Below the pieces are notes generated by a model. That model was not told where the DNA came from, searched no databases, and saw nothing but the letters and a program-made list of their open reading frames with translations. From Micrococcales bacterium 72-143 (lineage in GTDB: Bacteria; Actinomycetota; Actinomycetes; Actinomycetales; Microbacteriaceae), in contig MKVM01000001.1 in assembly GCA_001898835.1 (NCBI GenBank), positions 1,048,466 through 1,112,465 on the forward strand: 64,000 nt of DNA. The letters are read 5' to 3'. The position numbers and the translations under genes were made by a program. Positions 8,241 through 16,488 of the stretch are shown piece by piece. The first letter of the stretch is position 1. Every line of letters begins with the position of its first letter.

Positions 8241-9484
8241 CGTCCCTCCGCGCGCCGCTCGGCACCCGCGCCCGCGCCGCGGCCCACCTCCTCGGCCTCG
8301 CGCGGGTCGCCGGGGTCGGCACGACGCGGCGCGCGGTCGCGCGCTGGGGCGCGGCGGCGCCCGTGCTGCTCGCCGCGCGATCCCACCCGGACGCCGTCGC
8401 ACTCGAGCGGGAGGGCGAGGTGATCACGGCGGCGCGGCTCGCCGAGCGTGTGGCGCGCCGCGCTGCGACCCTCGCCGAGACCCACCCGCCGGGAACCCGG
8501 CTGGGAGTCGACGTCGACGGGAGCATCGCCGGGCTCGTGGAGGCGTTCGCCGCCGTCGCGGCCGGGCTCGACGTCGTGCCGCTCGGACCGCGCCTCGCAC
8601 CAATCGAGGCGGATGCGTTCCGCGAGGCCGTGGCGCCCGCGCGGCCACGCGTCGGCCCGGGGCGTCTGCTGCCGCTCACGACCGGCGCGACCGGGGCGCC
8701 CCATCCGGCCGGCGGGTCGCTGCGTTTCGGGACCGTGCTGCAGCTCGCGGAGCTCGACCGCCGCATCGCGCTGCCCCCCGGGCCCGTGCTGGTGCTCGCC
8801 CCACCGGATCACGGGCACGGCCTGAGCATGGTGCTCGCGTCGCTCGTACATGCTCGCACCGTGATCCTCGGAGCGAACCTGCCGCCCGACACGCGTTCCG
8901 GCCTGTACCTCCGACGCCCCGCGACCGTCACCGGCGTCCCCGCCCAGCTCGCGCGGATCGGGGCCGACGAGCTCACGGGGGTCGAGCTCGTCGTGAGCGG
9001 CTCCTCGCCCCTCGCACCGGGCGTCGTGGCGCGGCTCGCCGCCTCCGGAGCGCGCGTGCTCGACTGCTACGGCACGAGCGAGACCGGCACGGTCGCGGTC
9101 GACGGGGTGCCGGTCGCCGGGTGCCGCATCCGGATCGCCGCGGACGGCACGCTCACGCTCGACTCCCCCGCCCGCCGCGGTTTCGCGCCCGGCGACCGCG
9201 GCACGGTGATCGGCGGGCGGCTCGCCGCGGTCGGGCGGGCCGACGGGAGGGCGGACTCCGGCGGTGAGACCGTCGATCCCGCGCGCACGGAGACCGCCTT
9301 GCGCGCGATCCCCGGCATCCGCGACGTCTCGGTCGTCGTCGAGCCGCACGAGCTGCTCGGCGCCGTGCTCGTGGCGGAGGTGCTGCTCGCTCCGACCTCG
9401 GGTCTCGAGATCGACGAGATCCGAGCGCGCCTCGCCGACGAACTCGACGTCGCGCACCGGCCGCGTCGGCTCACGGTGCGCTGA
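8237..9484 (+). CDS. AMP-binding acyl-CoA synthetase-like protein, C-terminally short
   Basis: 415 aa, about 100 residues shorter than normal acyl-CoA synthetases. The adenylate-forming core is recognisable from the P-loop-like LLPLTTGATGAP (about 142-153), the A5-type LDCYGTSETG (about 275-284) and an A8-like GRADGRADSGGETVDP. The chain ends at HRPRRLTVR, just before the place where the A10 motif with its catalytic lysine should lie, so the lysine that drives adenylation is absent. The N-terminal lobe is also abbreviated. It may therefore bind rather than activate acyl groups, or work with a partner. It is translated from the ATG overlapping the SDR stop. Confidence 0.8.
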   Translation: MTSLRAPLGTRARAAAHLLGLARVAGVGTTRRAVARWGAAAPVLLAARSHPDAVALEREGEVITAARLAERVARRAATLAETHPPGTRLGVDVDGSIAGLVEAFAAVAAGLDVVPLGPRLAPIEADAFREAVAPARPRVGPGRLLPLTTGATGAPHPAGGSLRFGTVLQLAELDRRIALPPGPVLVLAPPDHGHGLSMVLASLVHARTVILGANLPPDTRSGLYLRRPATVTGVPAQLARIGADELTGVELVVSGSSPLAPGVVARLAASGARVLDCYGTSETGTVAVDGVPVAGCRIRIAADGTLTLDSPARRGFAPGDRGTVIGGRLAAVGRADGRADSGGETVDPARTETALRAIPGIRDVSVVVEPHELLGAVLVAEVLLAPTSGLEIDEIRARLADELDVAHRPRRLTVR

Positions 9485-9501
9485 ACTCCGAGCGCGTCGC
9501 C

Positions 9502-10371
9502 TTAGCCGACGAGCTGCTGCGCGAAGACGTGCGGGGTGAAGCCGGTGAGGTCGCCGATGCCCTCCCCCTGGCCGACGAGCTTCACCGGGATGCCGGTCTT
9601 CTCCTGCACCGCGAGCACGAAGCCGCCCTTGGCCGTGCCGTCGAGCTTGGTGAGCACGAGGCCGGTGACGCCCGCGTGCTCGAGGAACGCATCCGCCTGC
9701 GCGAGCCCGTTCTGGCCGGTCGTCGCGTCGAGCACCAGCAGCACCTCGGCGATCGGCTCGAGCTTCTCGACCACGCGCCGCACCTTGCCGAGCTCGTCCA
9801 TGAGCCCCGACTTGGTCTGCAGCCGACCTGCCGTGTCGACGAGCACGATCTCGACGCCCTCGCGCTGCGCGAGCTCGACCGTCTGGAAGGCGACGGATGC
9901 GGGGTCCTGCCCCGCCTGCTGCGGCCGCACGATGCGCGCGCCCGCCCGCTCCGCCCAGGTGGCCAGCTGTTCGACGGCGGCGGCGCGGAAGGTGTCGGCG
10001 GCTCCCACCACGACCGAGCGGCCGTGGGTGGTGAGGAACTTGGCGAACTTGCCGATCGTCGTGGTCTTGCCGACGCCGTTGACGCCCACGACGAGCACGA
10101 CCGCGGGGCGGTTGCTGAGCGTGAGGGTGGGGTCGTAGGCGGCGAGACGCTCCTCGATCGTCTCCCGCAGCATCCGCTGCAGGTCCTTCGGGTCGGTCGT
10201 GCGGTAGCGGTCGACCTTGGCGCGCAGCTCGTCGACGATCGTCTCGGTGAGGTCGGGGCCGAAGTCGGCGCCGAGCAGCGCCGTCTCGAGGTCGTCCCAG
10301 GTGCTCTCGTCGATCGTCGCCTTCTGGAACATGCCGCGGAGGGCGCCGCCGAGAGACCAGGATGCCGCCAT
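9502..10371 (-). CDS. ftsY: Signal recognition particle receptor FtsY
   Basis: 289 aa. SRP-family GTPase that docks SRP-ribosome complexes at the membrane. The N-terminal four-helix region (about 1-85) is followed by the G domain: GVNGVGKT (about 96-103), DTFRAAAVEQL, DTAGRLQTKSGLM and TKLDGTAKGG. The acidic A domain is essentially missing, so membrane targeting must rely on the short amphipathic N-terminus. ATG 10371 is leaderless-type, with TAGCCT 6 nt upstream on the minus strand. smc, the usual neighbour, lies upstream but is separated here by two other genes. Confidence 0.96.
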   Translation of the reverse strand: MAASWSLGGALRGMFQKATIDESTWDDLETALLGADFGPDLTETIVDELRAKVDRYRTTDPKDLQRMLRETIEERLAAYDPTLTLSNRPAVVLVVGVNGVGKTTTIGKFAKFLTTHGRSVVVGAADTFRAAAVEQLATWAERAGARIVRPQQAGQDPASVAFQTVELAQREGVEIVLVDTAGRLQTKSGLMDELGKVRRVVEKLEPIAEVLLVLDATTGQNGLAQADAFLEHAGVTGLVLTKLDGTAKGGFVLAVQEKTGIPVKLVGQGEGIGDLTGFTPHVFAQQLVG

Positions 10372-10377
10372 GCGCCC

Positions 10378-10383
10378 AGGCTA
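10378..10383 (-). promoter_or_regulatory. -10 element (TAGCCT) of ftsY
   Basis: A 6-nt spacer to ATG 10371. It is back to back with the first of two tandem promoters for the histidine phosphatase on the other strand. Confidence 0.58.
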
Positions 10384-10394
10384 CCTGCCGCGTT

Positions 10395-10435
10395 CGGGCA
10401 GGATTGACCCGTGACACTCGCATTCATCCGGCATG
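10395..10435 (+). repeat. First copy of a 41-bp duplication carrying a promoter and start codon
   Basis: Matches 10518-10558 at 40 of 41 positions (C versus A in the spacer). Each copy contains CAGGAT, a 6-nt spacer, GTG and the first eight codons of the phosphatase. This copy opens a short frame that does not continue into the phosphatase. Confidence 0.85.
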
Positions 10436-10530
10436 CGCGCTGGAGCTCAGAGCGAAGGTCATTTCTGACCTTCGCCGCGACGCCAGCGCCGACGGCCGTC
10501 CCGGCCGGCGGCAACCCCGGGCAGGATTGA
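10411..10530 (+). other. Possible leader ORF (39 codons) before the histidine phosphatase
   Basis: From the GTG in the first duplicate copy the frame shares VTLAFIRH with the phosphatase, then diverges into ARWSSERRSF and ends at TGA 10528-10530, three nucleotides before the real GTG. The two starts are 123 nt apart and in the same frame. A hairpin lies inside it. It could be a decayed duplicate or a translated leader that influences the downstream gene; no test is possible from sequence alone. Confidence 0.3.
10438..10488 (+). repeat. Hairpin inside the leader region
   Basis: GCGAAGGTCA (10452-10461), loop TTTC, TGACCTTCGC (10466-10475): a perfect 10-bp stem. Outer CGCTGG (10438-10443) and CCAGCG (10483-10488) can extend it with internal loops. 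There is no following T-run, so it is not a classical terminator. Confidence 0.6.
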
Positions 10531-10558
10531 ACCGTGACACTCGCATTCATCCGGCATG
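10518..10558 (+). repeat. Second copy of the 41-bp duplication (functional start)
   Basis: CAGGAT at 10522-10527, a 6-nt spacer, then GTG 10534 of the phosphatase. It differs from the first copy at one spacer base. Confidence 0.85.
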
Positions 10559-11088
10559 GCCAGACCGACTGGAACCGGGAGGGCCGCCTGCAGGGCTCGA
10601 GCGACATCCCCCTCAACGACACGGGCCGCGAGCAGGCGCGCGCGGCCGAGCGGATGCTCGAGGAGTGGAGCTGGGACGCCGTCGTGAGCTCCCCGCTGTC
10701 GCGGGCCCGCGAGACGGCGCGCATCGTCGCCGACGGCCTCGGCCTGCCGCTCGGCCCGGCCTACGACGAGCTCGTCGAGCGCGACTACGGGCCGCTCGAG
10801 GGGCTACCCGACACCGAGGTGATGGCGCGCTGGCCCAAGCGCGACTATCCGGGCGCCGAGCCGCTCGACGCGGTCGTCGCGCGCTGCCTGCGCGGCCTCG
10901 CGCGCATCGACGCCGACTACCCGGGCAGCAACGTCGTCGTCGTGTGCCACGGCACGATCATGAAGTACACGCTCATCCGCCTGACGGGCTACCCGGTCGA
11001 CGTCATCCAGAACGGCGCCGTCTCCGCGATCGAGCGCGACGGCGACGGCTGGCGGGTGCTGACCATCAACGGCGAACCCGTCAGCTGA
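10534..11088 (+). CDS. Histidine phosphatase family protein (phosphoglycerate-mutase-like)
   Basis: 184-residue cytosolic phosphatase. The phospho-accepting RHG motif is at the very N-terminus (LAFIRHGQTDWNREG, His about residue 8), a conserved Arg follows in SSPLSRARETA, and the second catalytic His is in VVVCHGTIMKY. Members include cofactor-dependent phosphatases of alpha-ribazole phosphate, GpgP and general phosphomonoesters; the substrate here is undetermined. The start is GTG 10534 within the second copy of a duplicated promoter. The 3' end overlaps the convergent membrane-protein gene by 8 nt. Confidence 0.9.
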   Translation: MTLAFIRHGQTDWNREGRLQGSSDIPLNDTGREQARAAERMLEEWSWDAVVSSPLSRARETARIVADGLGLPLGPAYDELVERDYGPLEGLPDTEVMARWPKRDYPGAEPLDAVVARCLRGLARIDADYPGSNVVVVCHGTIMKYTLIRLTGYPVDVIQNGAVSAIERDGDGWRVLTINGEPVS

Positions 11089-12658
11089 CCTGCCCGGATG
11101 CGGCGCCCGCCCGCCGCGCTCGCCGCCGCTCGAGCGCCGCGTCGGCACCCCACGCGGCCACGGCGAGCGCAGCGAACCCCGCGAACACCAGCAGCCAGTG
11201 CAGGTAGTCGCCGGTCACCTCCCCCCACGCCTCGGGCACCGTGAGCATGACGAGCACGAACGCCGCGACGCCCACGAGGTAGGCGATCGCCCACACCCAG
11301 CGTCGCCAGCGGAAGATCACCGCCCCGTCGAGCGCCAGGAGCGGCAGGAGCGCGAGCGGCAGGGTCGAGACGCCCTCCACGACGACCGCGCTCAACGTCT
11401 CGACGAGCGCCCGCAGCGCCACGTCGCCCGCGGCGTCGGCGAGCGGCAGGAGCAGGCTGTAGCCCGCCCACGCGAGCAGCGCGAGCGCGAGCGCGGCACC
11501 GGCGCCGAGGAGCACGACGAGCGCATCGCGCGCGGCGGTGAGGGCGACCGCGAAGGTCAGCCCCGCCACGATCCCGAACACGGCGCCCGGCTCGAACGCG
11601 AGGAGGCGTCCGATGAGCACCGCGAGCGCCACGAGCCCGAGCGAGCCCCAGCGGAACACCATCCGGGGTCGGGACGCGGGGTCGAGACGGCGCATCACGG
11701 CGGCGGCGACCGCCCAGCCGACGACGTTGACGAGGGCGAGGGACGCGAAGACGGTGACGTAGAGGCGCAGCGAGAGCGCGTTGAGGCCGAAGGAGGGCTC
11801 CACGAAGCACGCGATGAGCGAGGCGGCGGCGAACCCCGGCCAGACGAGCCACGACGGGCCGGGACCACGATCGAGCCGCGGGAGCGCCGCGGGCCGCCGG
11901 GAGCGCCACCACGCCTTCAGCCGCGACCATCGACGGTCGATCACCGAGTCGAGCAGGTACCCCGGGAACGCGACGAGCAGCGTCAGGAAGACCGCCGTCC
12001 CGCCGAGCACCGCCGCCTGCGTGCTCGACGGCATGATCTCGGCGAGGGTGCGCAGCCCGCTCAGCACGCTCGGGTCGCCCGCGCCCGTCGCGTCGTAGCC
12101 GCCGCTCGTGATGACGTCGATCATGAGCACCGGGCGACCCGGGATGCCGGGGTCGGGCTCGGCCAGCACCCCGTCGCCGTAGAGGTAGTGGATGATGTCG
12201 TGCCCGGTGCTCTCGTCGCCGAAGCGCACGTTGACGGCGCCGGGGAGCGGATCCCACTGCCGCAGCTCCTCGACGCCCATCGGCTGGTTCTCGCTGCGAC
12301 CCGCCGAGTTGCGGGCGATCGTGCTCTCGTCGCCCGTCGTCCAGCCCGCGGCCTCGAAGCGGGCGAGGACGTCGAGCGCGGCGTCCGCGTCGAGGCCGAC
12401 CCAGTAGAGGATGTACGCGTTCGAGGACCCGTCGACGAAGCCGCGGTCGGCGATCTGGGTGGCGCAGTCCCATCCGGTGCCCCGCAGTGGCGGCGGCACG
12501 AAGCGCTCGGGGACGTCGACCAGCCGGTAGCCGCCGCTCGCGCGGTAGGCACCCGCGCAGTCGGTCTCGTCCGCTACCGCGGGCGCGGCGACGACGAGCA
12601 CCGCAGCCAGGGCGAGCAGGGGCGCGAGGGCGAGGACGAGCAGTCGGGGGCGGGTCAC
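11081..12658 (-). CDS. Large secreted-domain/polytopic membrane protein, 525 aa
   Basis: Not assigned to a known function. An N-terminal signal peptide (about 1-28, ending in PAVADE) is followed by an extracytoplasmic domain of about 170 residues containing several Cys and a WVGLDADAALDVLARFEAAGW segment. About eight membrane helices (about 210-505) come next, with EPSFGLNALSLRLY before one of them, and the protein ends in an Arg/Ala-rich cytoplasmic tail. It may correspond to the actinobacterial group named after an FGLLP-like motif, but this is uncertain. GTG 12658 has TAGCAT 8 nt upstream. It overlaps the convergent phosphatase by 8 nt. Confidence 0.75.
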   Translation of the reverse strand: MTRPRLLVLALAPLLALAAVLVVAAPAVADETDCAGAYRASGGYRLVDVPERFVPPPLRGTGWDCATQIADRGFVDGSSNAYILYWVGLDADAALDVLARFEAAGWTTGDESTIARNSAGRSENQPMGVEELRQWDPLPGAVNVRFGDESTGHDIIHYLYGDGVLAEPDPGIPGRPVLMIDVITSGGYDATGAGDPSVLSGLRTLAEIMPSSTQAAVLGGTAVFLTLLVAFPGYLLDSVIDRRWSRLKAWWRSRRPAALPRLDRGPGPSWLVWPGFAAASLIACFVEPSFGLNALSLRLYVTVFASLALVNVVGWAVAAAVMRRLDPASRPRMVFRWGSLGLVALAVLIGRLLAFEPGAVFGIVAGLTFAVALTAARDALVVLLGAGAALALALLAWAGYSLLLPLADAAGDVALRALVETLSAVVVEGVSTLPLALLPLLALDGAVIFRWRRWVWAIAYLVGVAAFVLVMLTVPEAWGEVTGDYLHWLLVFAGFAALAVAAWGADAALERRRARRAGAASGQVS

Positions 12659-12733
12659 GGCGCACGATGCTACGGGCGCCCGCGTCCCGGATGTCAGGGG
12701 CCGGTGTCCCGATCCGCTCCGGCGCGGCGCCGC

Positions 12734-15700
12734 TCAGCTCGCGCGGTCGGCCTCGGTCTGGACGCGCTGGCCGACGACGGCGCTCACGCCGTCCTGGCGC
12801 ATGGAGACGCCGTAGAGCGCGTCCGCGATCTCCATCGTGCGCTTCTGGTGGGTGATGACGATGAGCTGCGAGTTCTCGCGCAGCCGCTCGATGACGGTGA
12901 GCAGGCGCCCGAGGTTGGCGTCGTCGAGCGCCGCCTCCACCTCGTCGAGGATGTAGAACGGGCTCGGCCGCGCGGTGAAGATCGCGAACAGCAGGGCCAC
13001 CGCGGCGAGCGAGCGCTCGCCGCCGGAGAGCAGCGAGAGCCGCTCGATCTTCTTGCCAGCCGGCTTCACCGTGACCTCGATGCCGGTCGTCAGCATGTCG
13101 TCGGGGTTCGTCAGGTGCAGCGAGCCGGTGCCGCCCGGGAAGAGCAGCGGGAACACCTCGTCGAACGCGGCCTTCGTGTCGGCGAAGGCCGCCGCGAAGA
13201 TGTCCTGCATCTTCTCGTCGATCTCCTCGATGATCGTGAGGAGGTCCTTGCGGGTGGCCGTGAGGTCGGCGAGCTGCTCGGTGAGGAACTTGTGCCGCTG
13301 CTCGAGCGCCGCGAACTCCTCGAGGGCGAGCGGGTTCACGCGGCCGAGCTGGGCGTACTTGCGCTCGGCCTTCTCGAGGCGGGCCTTCTGCTTGGCGCGG
13401 TCGAACGGCTCGGTGCGCGCCTCGTCCTGCCGGGTCGAAAATGCAGGAGATTCGGCGGGGGCGGCATCCGTCTCCCCCGAACCGCCGGGGTCGCCCGCGG
13501 AACCCTCCTGCATTTCCGAGGGAACGGATGCGGGCGGGGCGGATGCGACGACCGGCGCGGATGCGACGGGCTCGTCGACCGGCACGGGCACCTCGGGGCC
13601 GTACTCGGCCACGAGCACATCCTCGACCAGGCCGAGCTCGTCGGCCGCGCGCTCGAGCAGGCTCGACAGGTGCAGCTTCTTCTCGTAGGCCTGCATCTCG
13701 AGGCCGTGCACGTTCTCGTTGAGGGCCGCGAGCCGCTCGCGCAGCGTCGTCTCGGTGCGCCGCAGCTCGGCGAGCTCATCGTTCTGCTTGGCGCGCTCCG
13801 CCTCGGCCGTCGCGAGCGCGACCCGCGCCTCGGCGACCGAGCGGTCGGCCGTGTCGAGCACGGCGGGCAGCGCCTCGATGACGCCCTGCGCGGCCTCGAT
13901 CTGGTGGCGGCGGATGACGGCGAGCCGTGCGGCCTCCTCGGCGGCGGCGCGTTCCGCATCCAGCCGGCGCTGCAGCTGGTCGGCCTGCTCGCGGGCGGCG
14001 CGCACCCGCTCGCGGGCCGTCTCGAGCTCGACGCGCGCGGCGACCTCGACTGCGCGCGCGTTCTCGAGCTCGGCGAGCATGCCGTCCCGGGCCGAGACGT
14101 CGAGCATGGGGCGCGGCGTCGCGGCGTGCGCATCCCGCTCGGCGACCGCCTTCTCGACCCCGGCCTCCGCCCCCGCGACCTGCTCGCCGAGGCCCGCCAT
14201 GGCCTCCGCGAGCCGCTCGCTCTCGGCGGCTGCGGCCTCGAGCTGCACGCGCGAGCGTCCGAGTGCCTCGCTGCGCTCGGCGAGGCGCGTCTCGAACTCC
14301 TTGAGTGCGGTCTGCGCCTGCACGAGGTCGATGCGGGCCAGGTCGAGCTTCTCGCGATGCTCGGCGAGCTCGTGCGCGAGGCGCTCGATCGTCGTCGTGA
14401 CGCCCACGAGCCGCTGCTCGGCCGCATCGCGCTCGGCGATCAGCTCGATGCGGCTGCGGCCGCCGCCTGCGCCGCCCCGCAGCACGTGCTCGGCGAGCAC
14501 GTCGCCGTCGCGCGTGATGACGGTGATGCCTCCGAGCTTCGCGAGCGCGGGCCAGGCCGCGCGCGCCGCGTCCAGGTCGTCGGCGACGACGACGCCGGCG
14601 AGCACGCCCCGGATGCCGTTGGGCCCCGTCACGAGCGAGGCGGCCGAGCGCACTCCGGCGGGCAGGCCCGCGGGGTCGGCGGGCGCCGCGGCATCCGCCA
14701 CGACGATCTCCACGCGACCCGCGGATGCCTCGCGCGCGTGCCCGAGGGCGGCGACGCCCGCGTCCCAGCTGTCGGCGAGCACGGCGTCCGCGAGCGAGCC
14801 GAGGGCCGCCGCGATCGCGGCCTCGTAGCCGGCCTCGACCTTGATGTGCTCGGCGACGAGGCCGCGGATGCCGCCCAGCCCGATGATCTGCTGCGAGCCG
14901 TCCTGCTGGTCGGTCGCCATGGTGAGGGCGCTCGTGCGGGCCGCGAGGGCGTCGCGCTCGCGCTCGGAGGTGTGCAGCTCCTCGCGCAGCGCGTCGACGC
15001 GCTCCTGCAGGGTGCGCACCGCCTCCTCGGCGGTCTCGACGGCGCCCGCGAGCTCGGTGTCCTCCGCGGCACCGCCCTCGTCGCCCTCGAGCGCGACGAG
15101 CTCGGCGCGCGCCGCCTCCCGGCGCTCCTCGGCCGCGGCCGAGGCGGTGCGCTGCCGCTCGAGCTGCGCCCGCAGGGCGCCCAGGCGCTCCTCCGCGGCG
15201 CGCACGGCGCCCGAGAGACGGCCCTGCTCGAGGTCGTGCTGACTCACGAGCGCCGACTGGGCGCTGATCTCCTCGTCGAGGGAGTCGAGGCTCGCGCGCG
15301 CCGTCGCGGTCGCCGCGGTCGCCCGCCCGAGCACGGCCTCCGCCTCCGCGATGCCGCCCTGCAGCCGCTCGGCCTCCTCGCGGGCGTCGGCGACCGTCGA
15401 CTCCGAGAGGGTCGCGCCCATGCCGGGCAGCTCCGCCTGCTGCGACAGCAGAGAGAGGCGCTGGTTGGCGAGGGTGAAGAGCGAGCGGAGGTGGTCCTGC
15501 ACCTGCTCGAGGCCGAACGCGACGCGGCGGGCGTCGTCGACCGCATCCGAGGTCTCCGACTGCTCGATGCGCGCCTGGCGCAGCTTCGACTGGTCGAGCT
15601 GCTCCTGCAGCACCACGCGCTCGGTCTTGCGCTCCGACTCGCTGCGGGTGACATCCGTGATGGCACGCCGCAGCTCGACGACCTCGTCGGCCAGGAGGCG

Positions 15701-16381
15701 GGCGCGGGCGTCGCGCACGATCGCCGCGATGGTCTGCGCCTCACGCGCGATCTGCGCCTGCTGCCCGAGGGGCTTCAACTGCCGCCGGATCTCGCCCGCG
15801 AGGTCGGAGAGGCGCGTCAGGTTCGCCTGCATCGCCTCCAGCTTGCGGAGCGTCTTCTCCTTGCGACGGCGGTGCTTGAGGATGCCTGCCGCCTCCTCGA
15901 TGAAGCCGCGGCGGTCCTCGGGGGTGGCGTGCAGCACCTGGTCGAGCTGGCCCTGCCCCACGATGACGTGCATCTCGCGGCCCAGGCCGGAGTCGGAGAG
16001 CAGCTCCTGCACGTCGAGCAGCCGGCACTGCTCGCCGTTGATCGCGTACTCGCTGCCGCCGTTGCGGAACAGGGTGCGCGAGATGGTGACCTCGCTGTAC
16101 TCGATCGGGAGGGCGCCGTCCGCGTTGTCGATCGTCAGCAGCACCTCGGCACGGCCGAGCGGCCCGCGGGTCGCGGTGCCGGCGAAGATGACGTCCTCCA
16201 TCTTGCCGCCGCGGAGCGTCTTCGCACCCTGCTCGCCCATGACCCAGGCGAGGCCGTCGACGACGTTCGACTTGCCGGAGCCGTTCGGGCCGACGACGCA
16301 CGTCACGCCCTTCTCGAACGCGAAGGTGGTCGGCTGGGCGAACGACTTGAACCCCTTGAGGGTCAAGCTCTTCAGATGCAC
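12734..16381 (-). CDS. smc: Chromosome segregation protein SMC
   Basis: 1215-residue ATPase that extrudes and organises chromosomal loops with ScpA/ScpB. Layout: Walker A GPNGSGKS at 31-38, coiled coil, a hinge rich in Gly (about 500-660, with IGLGGIRGLVAEHI and LVTGPNGIRGVLAG), a returning coiled coil, signature LSGGER at about 1118 and Walker B YILDEVEAAL at about 1143-1152. Close to the C-terminal head lies a Pro/Ala/Ser/Glu-rich, non-coiled insert (about 935-995); part of it (about 956-981) is encoded by a 77-bp palindromic element also found near 58.4 kb. The start is GTG 16381 behind a purine-rich Shine-Dalgarno, with TAGCGT about 50 nt upstream. Confidence 0.97.
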   Translation of the reverse strand: MHLKSLTLKGFKSFAQPTTFAFEKGVTCVVGPNGSGKSNVVDGLAWVMGEQGAKTLRGGKMEDVIFAGTATRGPLGRAEVLLTIDNADGALPIEYSEVTISRTLFRNGGSEYAINGEQCRLLDVQELLSDSGLGREMHVIVGQGQLDQVLHATPEDRRGFIEEAAGILKHRRRKEKTLRKLEAMQANLTRLSDLAGEIRRQLKPLGQQAQIAREAQTIAAIVRDARARLLADEVVELRRAITDVTRSESERKTERVVLQEQLDQSKLRQARIEQSETSDAVDDARRVAFGLEQVQDHLRSLFTLANQRLSLLSQQAELPGMGATLSESTVADAREEAERLQGGIAEAEAVLGRATAATATARASLDSLDEEISAQSALVSQHDLEQGRLSGAVRAAEERLGALRAQLERQRTASAAAEERREAARAELVALEGDEGGAAEDTELAGAVETAEEAVRTLQERVDALREELHTSERERDALAARTSALTMATDQQDGSQQIIGLGGIRGLVAEHIKVEAGYEAAIAAALGSLADAVLADSWDAGVAALGHAREASAGRVEIVVADAAAPADPAGLPAGVRSAASLVTGPNGIRGVLAGVVVADDLDAARAAWPALAKLGGITVITRDGDVLAEHVLRGGAGGGRSRIELIAERDAAEQRLVGVTTTIERLAHELAEHREKLDLARIDLVQAQTALKEFETRLAERSEALGRSRVQLEAAAAESERLAEAMAGLGEQVAGAEAGVEKAVAERDAHAATPRPMLDVSARDGMLAELENARAVEVAARVELETARERVRAAREQADQLQRRLDAERAAAEEAARLAVIRRHQIEAAQGVIEALPAVLDTADRSVAEARVALATAEAERAKQNDELAELRRTETTLRERLAALNENVHGLEMQAYEKKLHLSSLLERAADELGLVEDVLVAEYGPEVPVPVDEPVASAPVVASAPPASVPSEMQEGSAGDPGGSGETDAAPAESPAFSTRQDEARTEPFDRAKQKARLEKAERKYAQLGRVNPLALEEFAALEQRHKFLTEQLADLTATRKDLLTIIEEIDEKMQDIFAAAFADTKAAFDEVFPLLFPGGTGSLHLTNPDDMLTTGIEVTVKPAGKKIERLSLLSGGERSLAAVALLFAIFTARPSPFYILDEVEAALDDANLGRLLTVIERLRENSQLIVITHQKRTMEIADALYGVSMRQDGVSAVVGQRVQTEADRAS
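13439..13515. repeat. 77-bp palindromic element inside smc
   Basis: AAATGCAGGAG (13439-13449) and CTCCTGCATTT (13505-13515) form perfect 11-bp arms. The left end continues ATTC and a GC-rich centre. The copy at 58366-58441 has the same arms, the same ATTC after the left arm and nearly the same length (76). Here the element is read through in frame and adds about 26 residues of Pro/Ala/Gly/Ser-rich sequence to SMC. Confidence 0.75.
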
Positions 16382-16427
16382 CCGGCCACCTCCGTCCCTC
16401 GCTCCCGGCCCGCGCGGTATCCGCTCT

Positions 16428-16433
16428 ACGCTA
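16428..16433 (-). promoter_or_regulatory. -10 element (TAGCGT) of smc
   Basis: Minus-strand TAGCGT about 46 nt before GTG 16381. Unlike most neighbours this gives a leader of roughly 40 nt that includes a GGGACGGAGG-type ribosome-binding region. Confidence 0.5.
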
Positions 16434-16488
16434 GCGCCCGCGCGGCCCCGGGGATGCCAATCGGCGGGAACGCCGTCATGCTGGAGGG

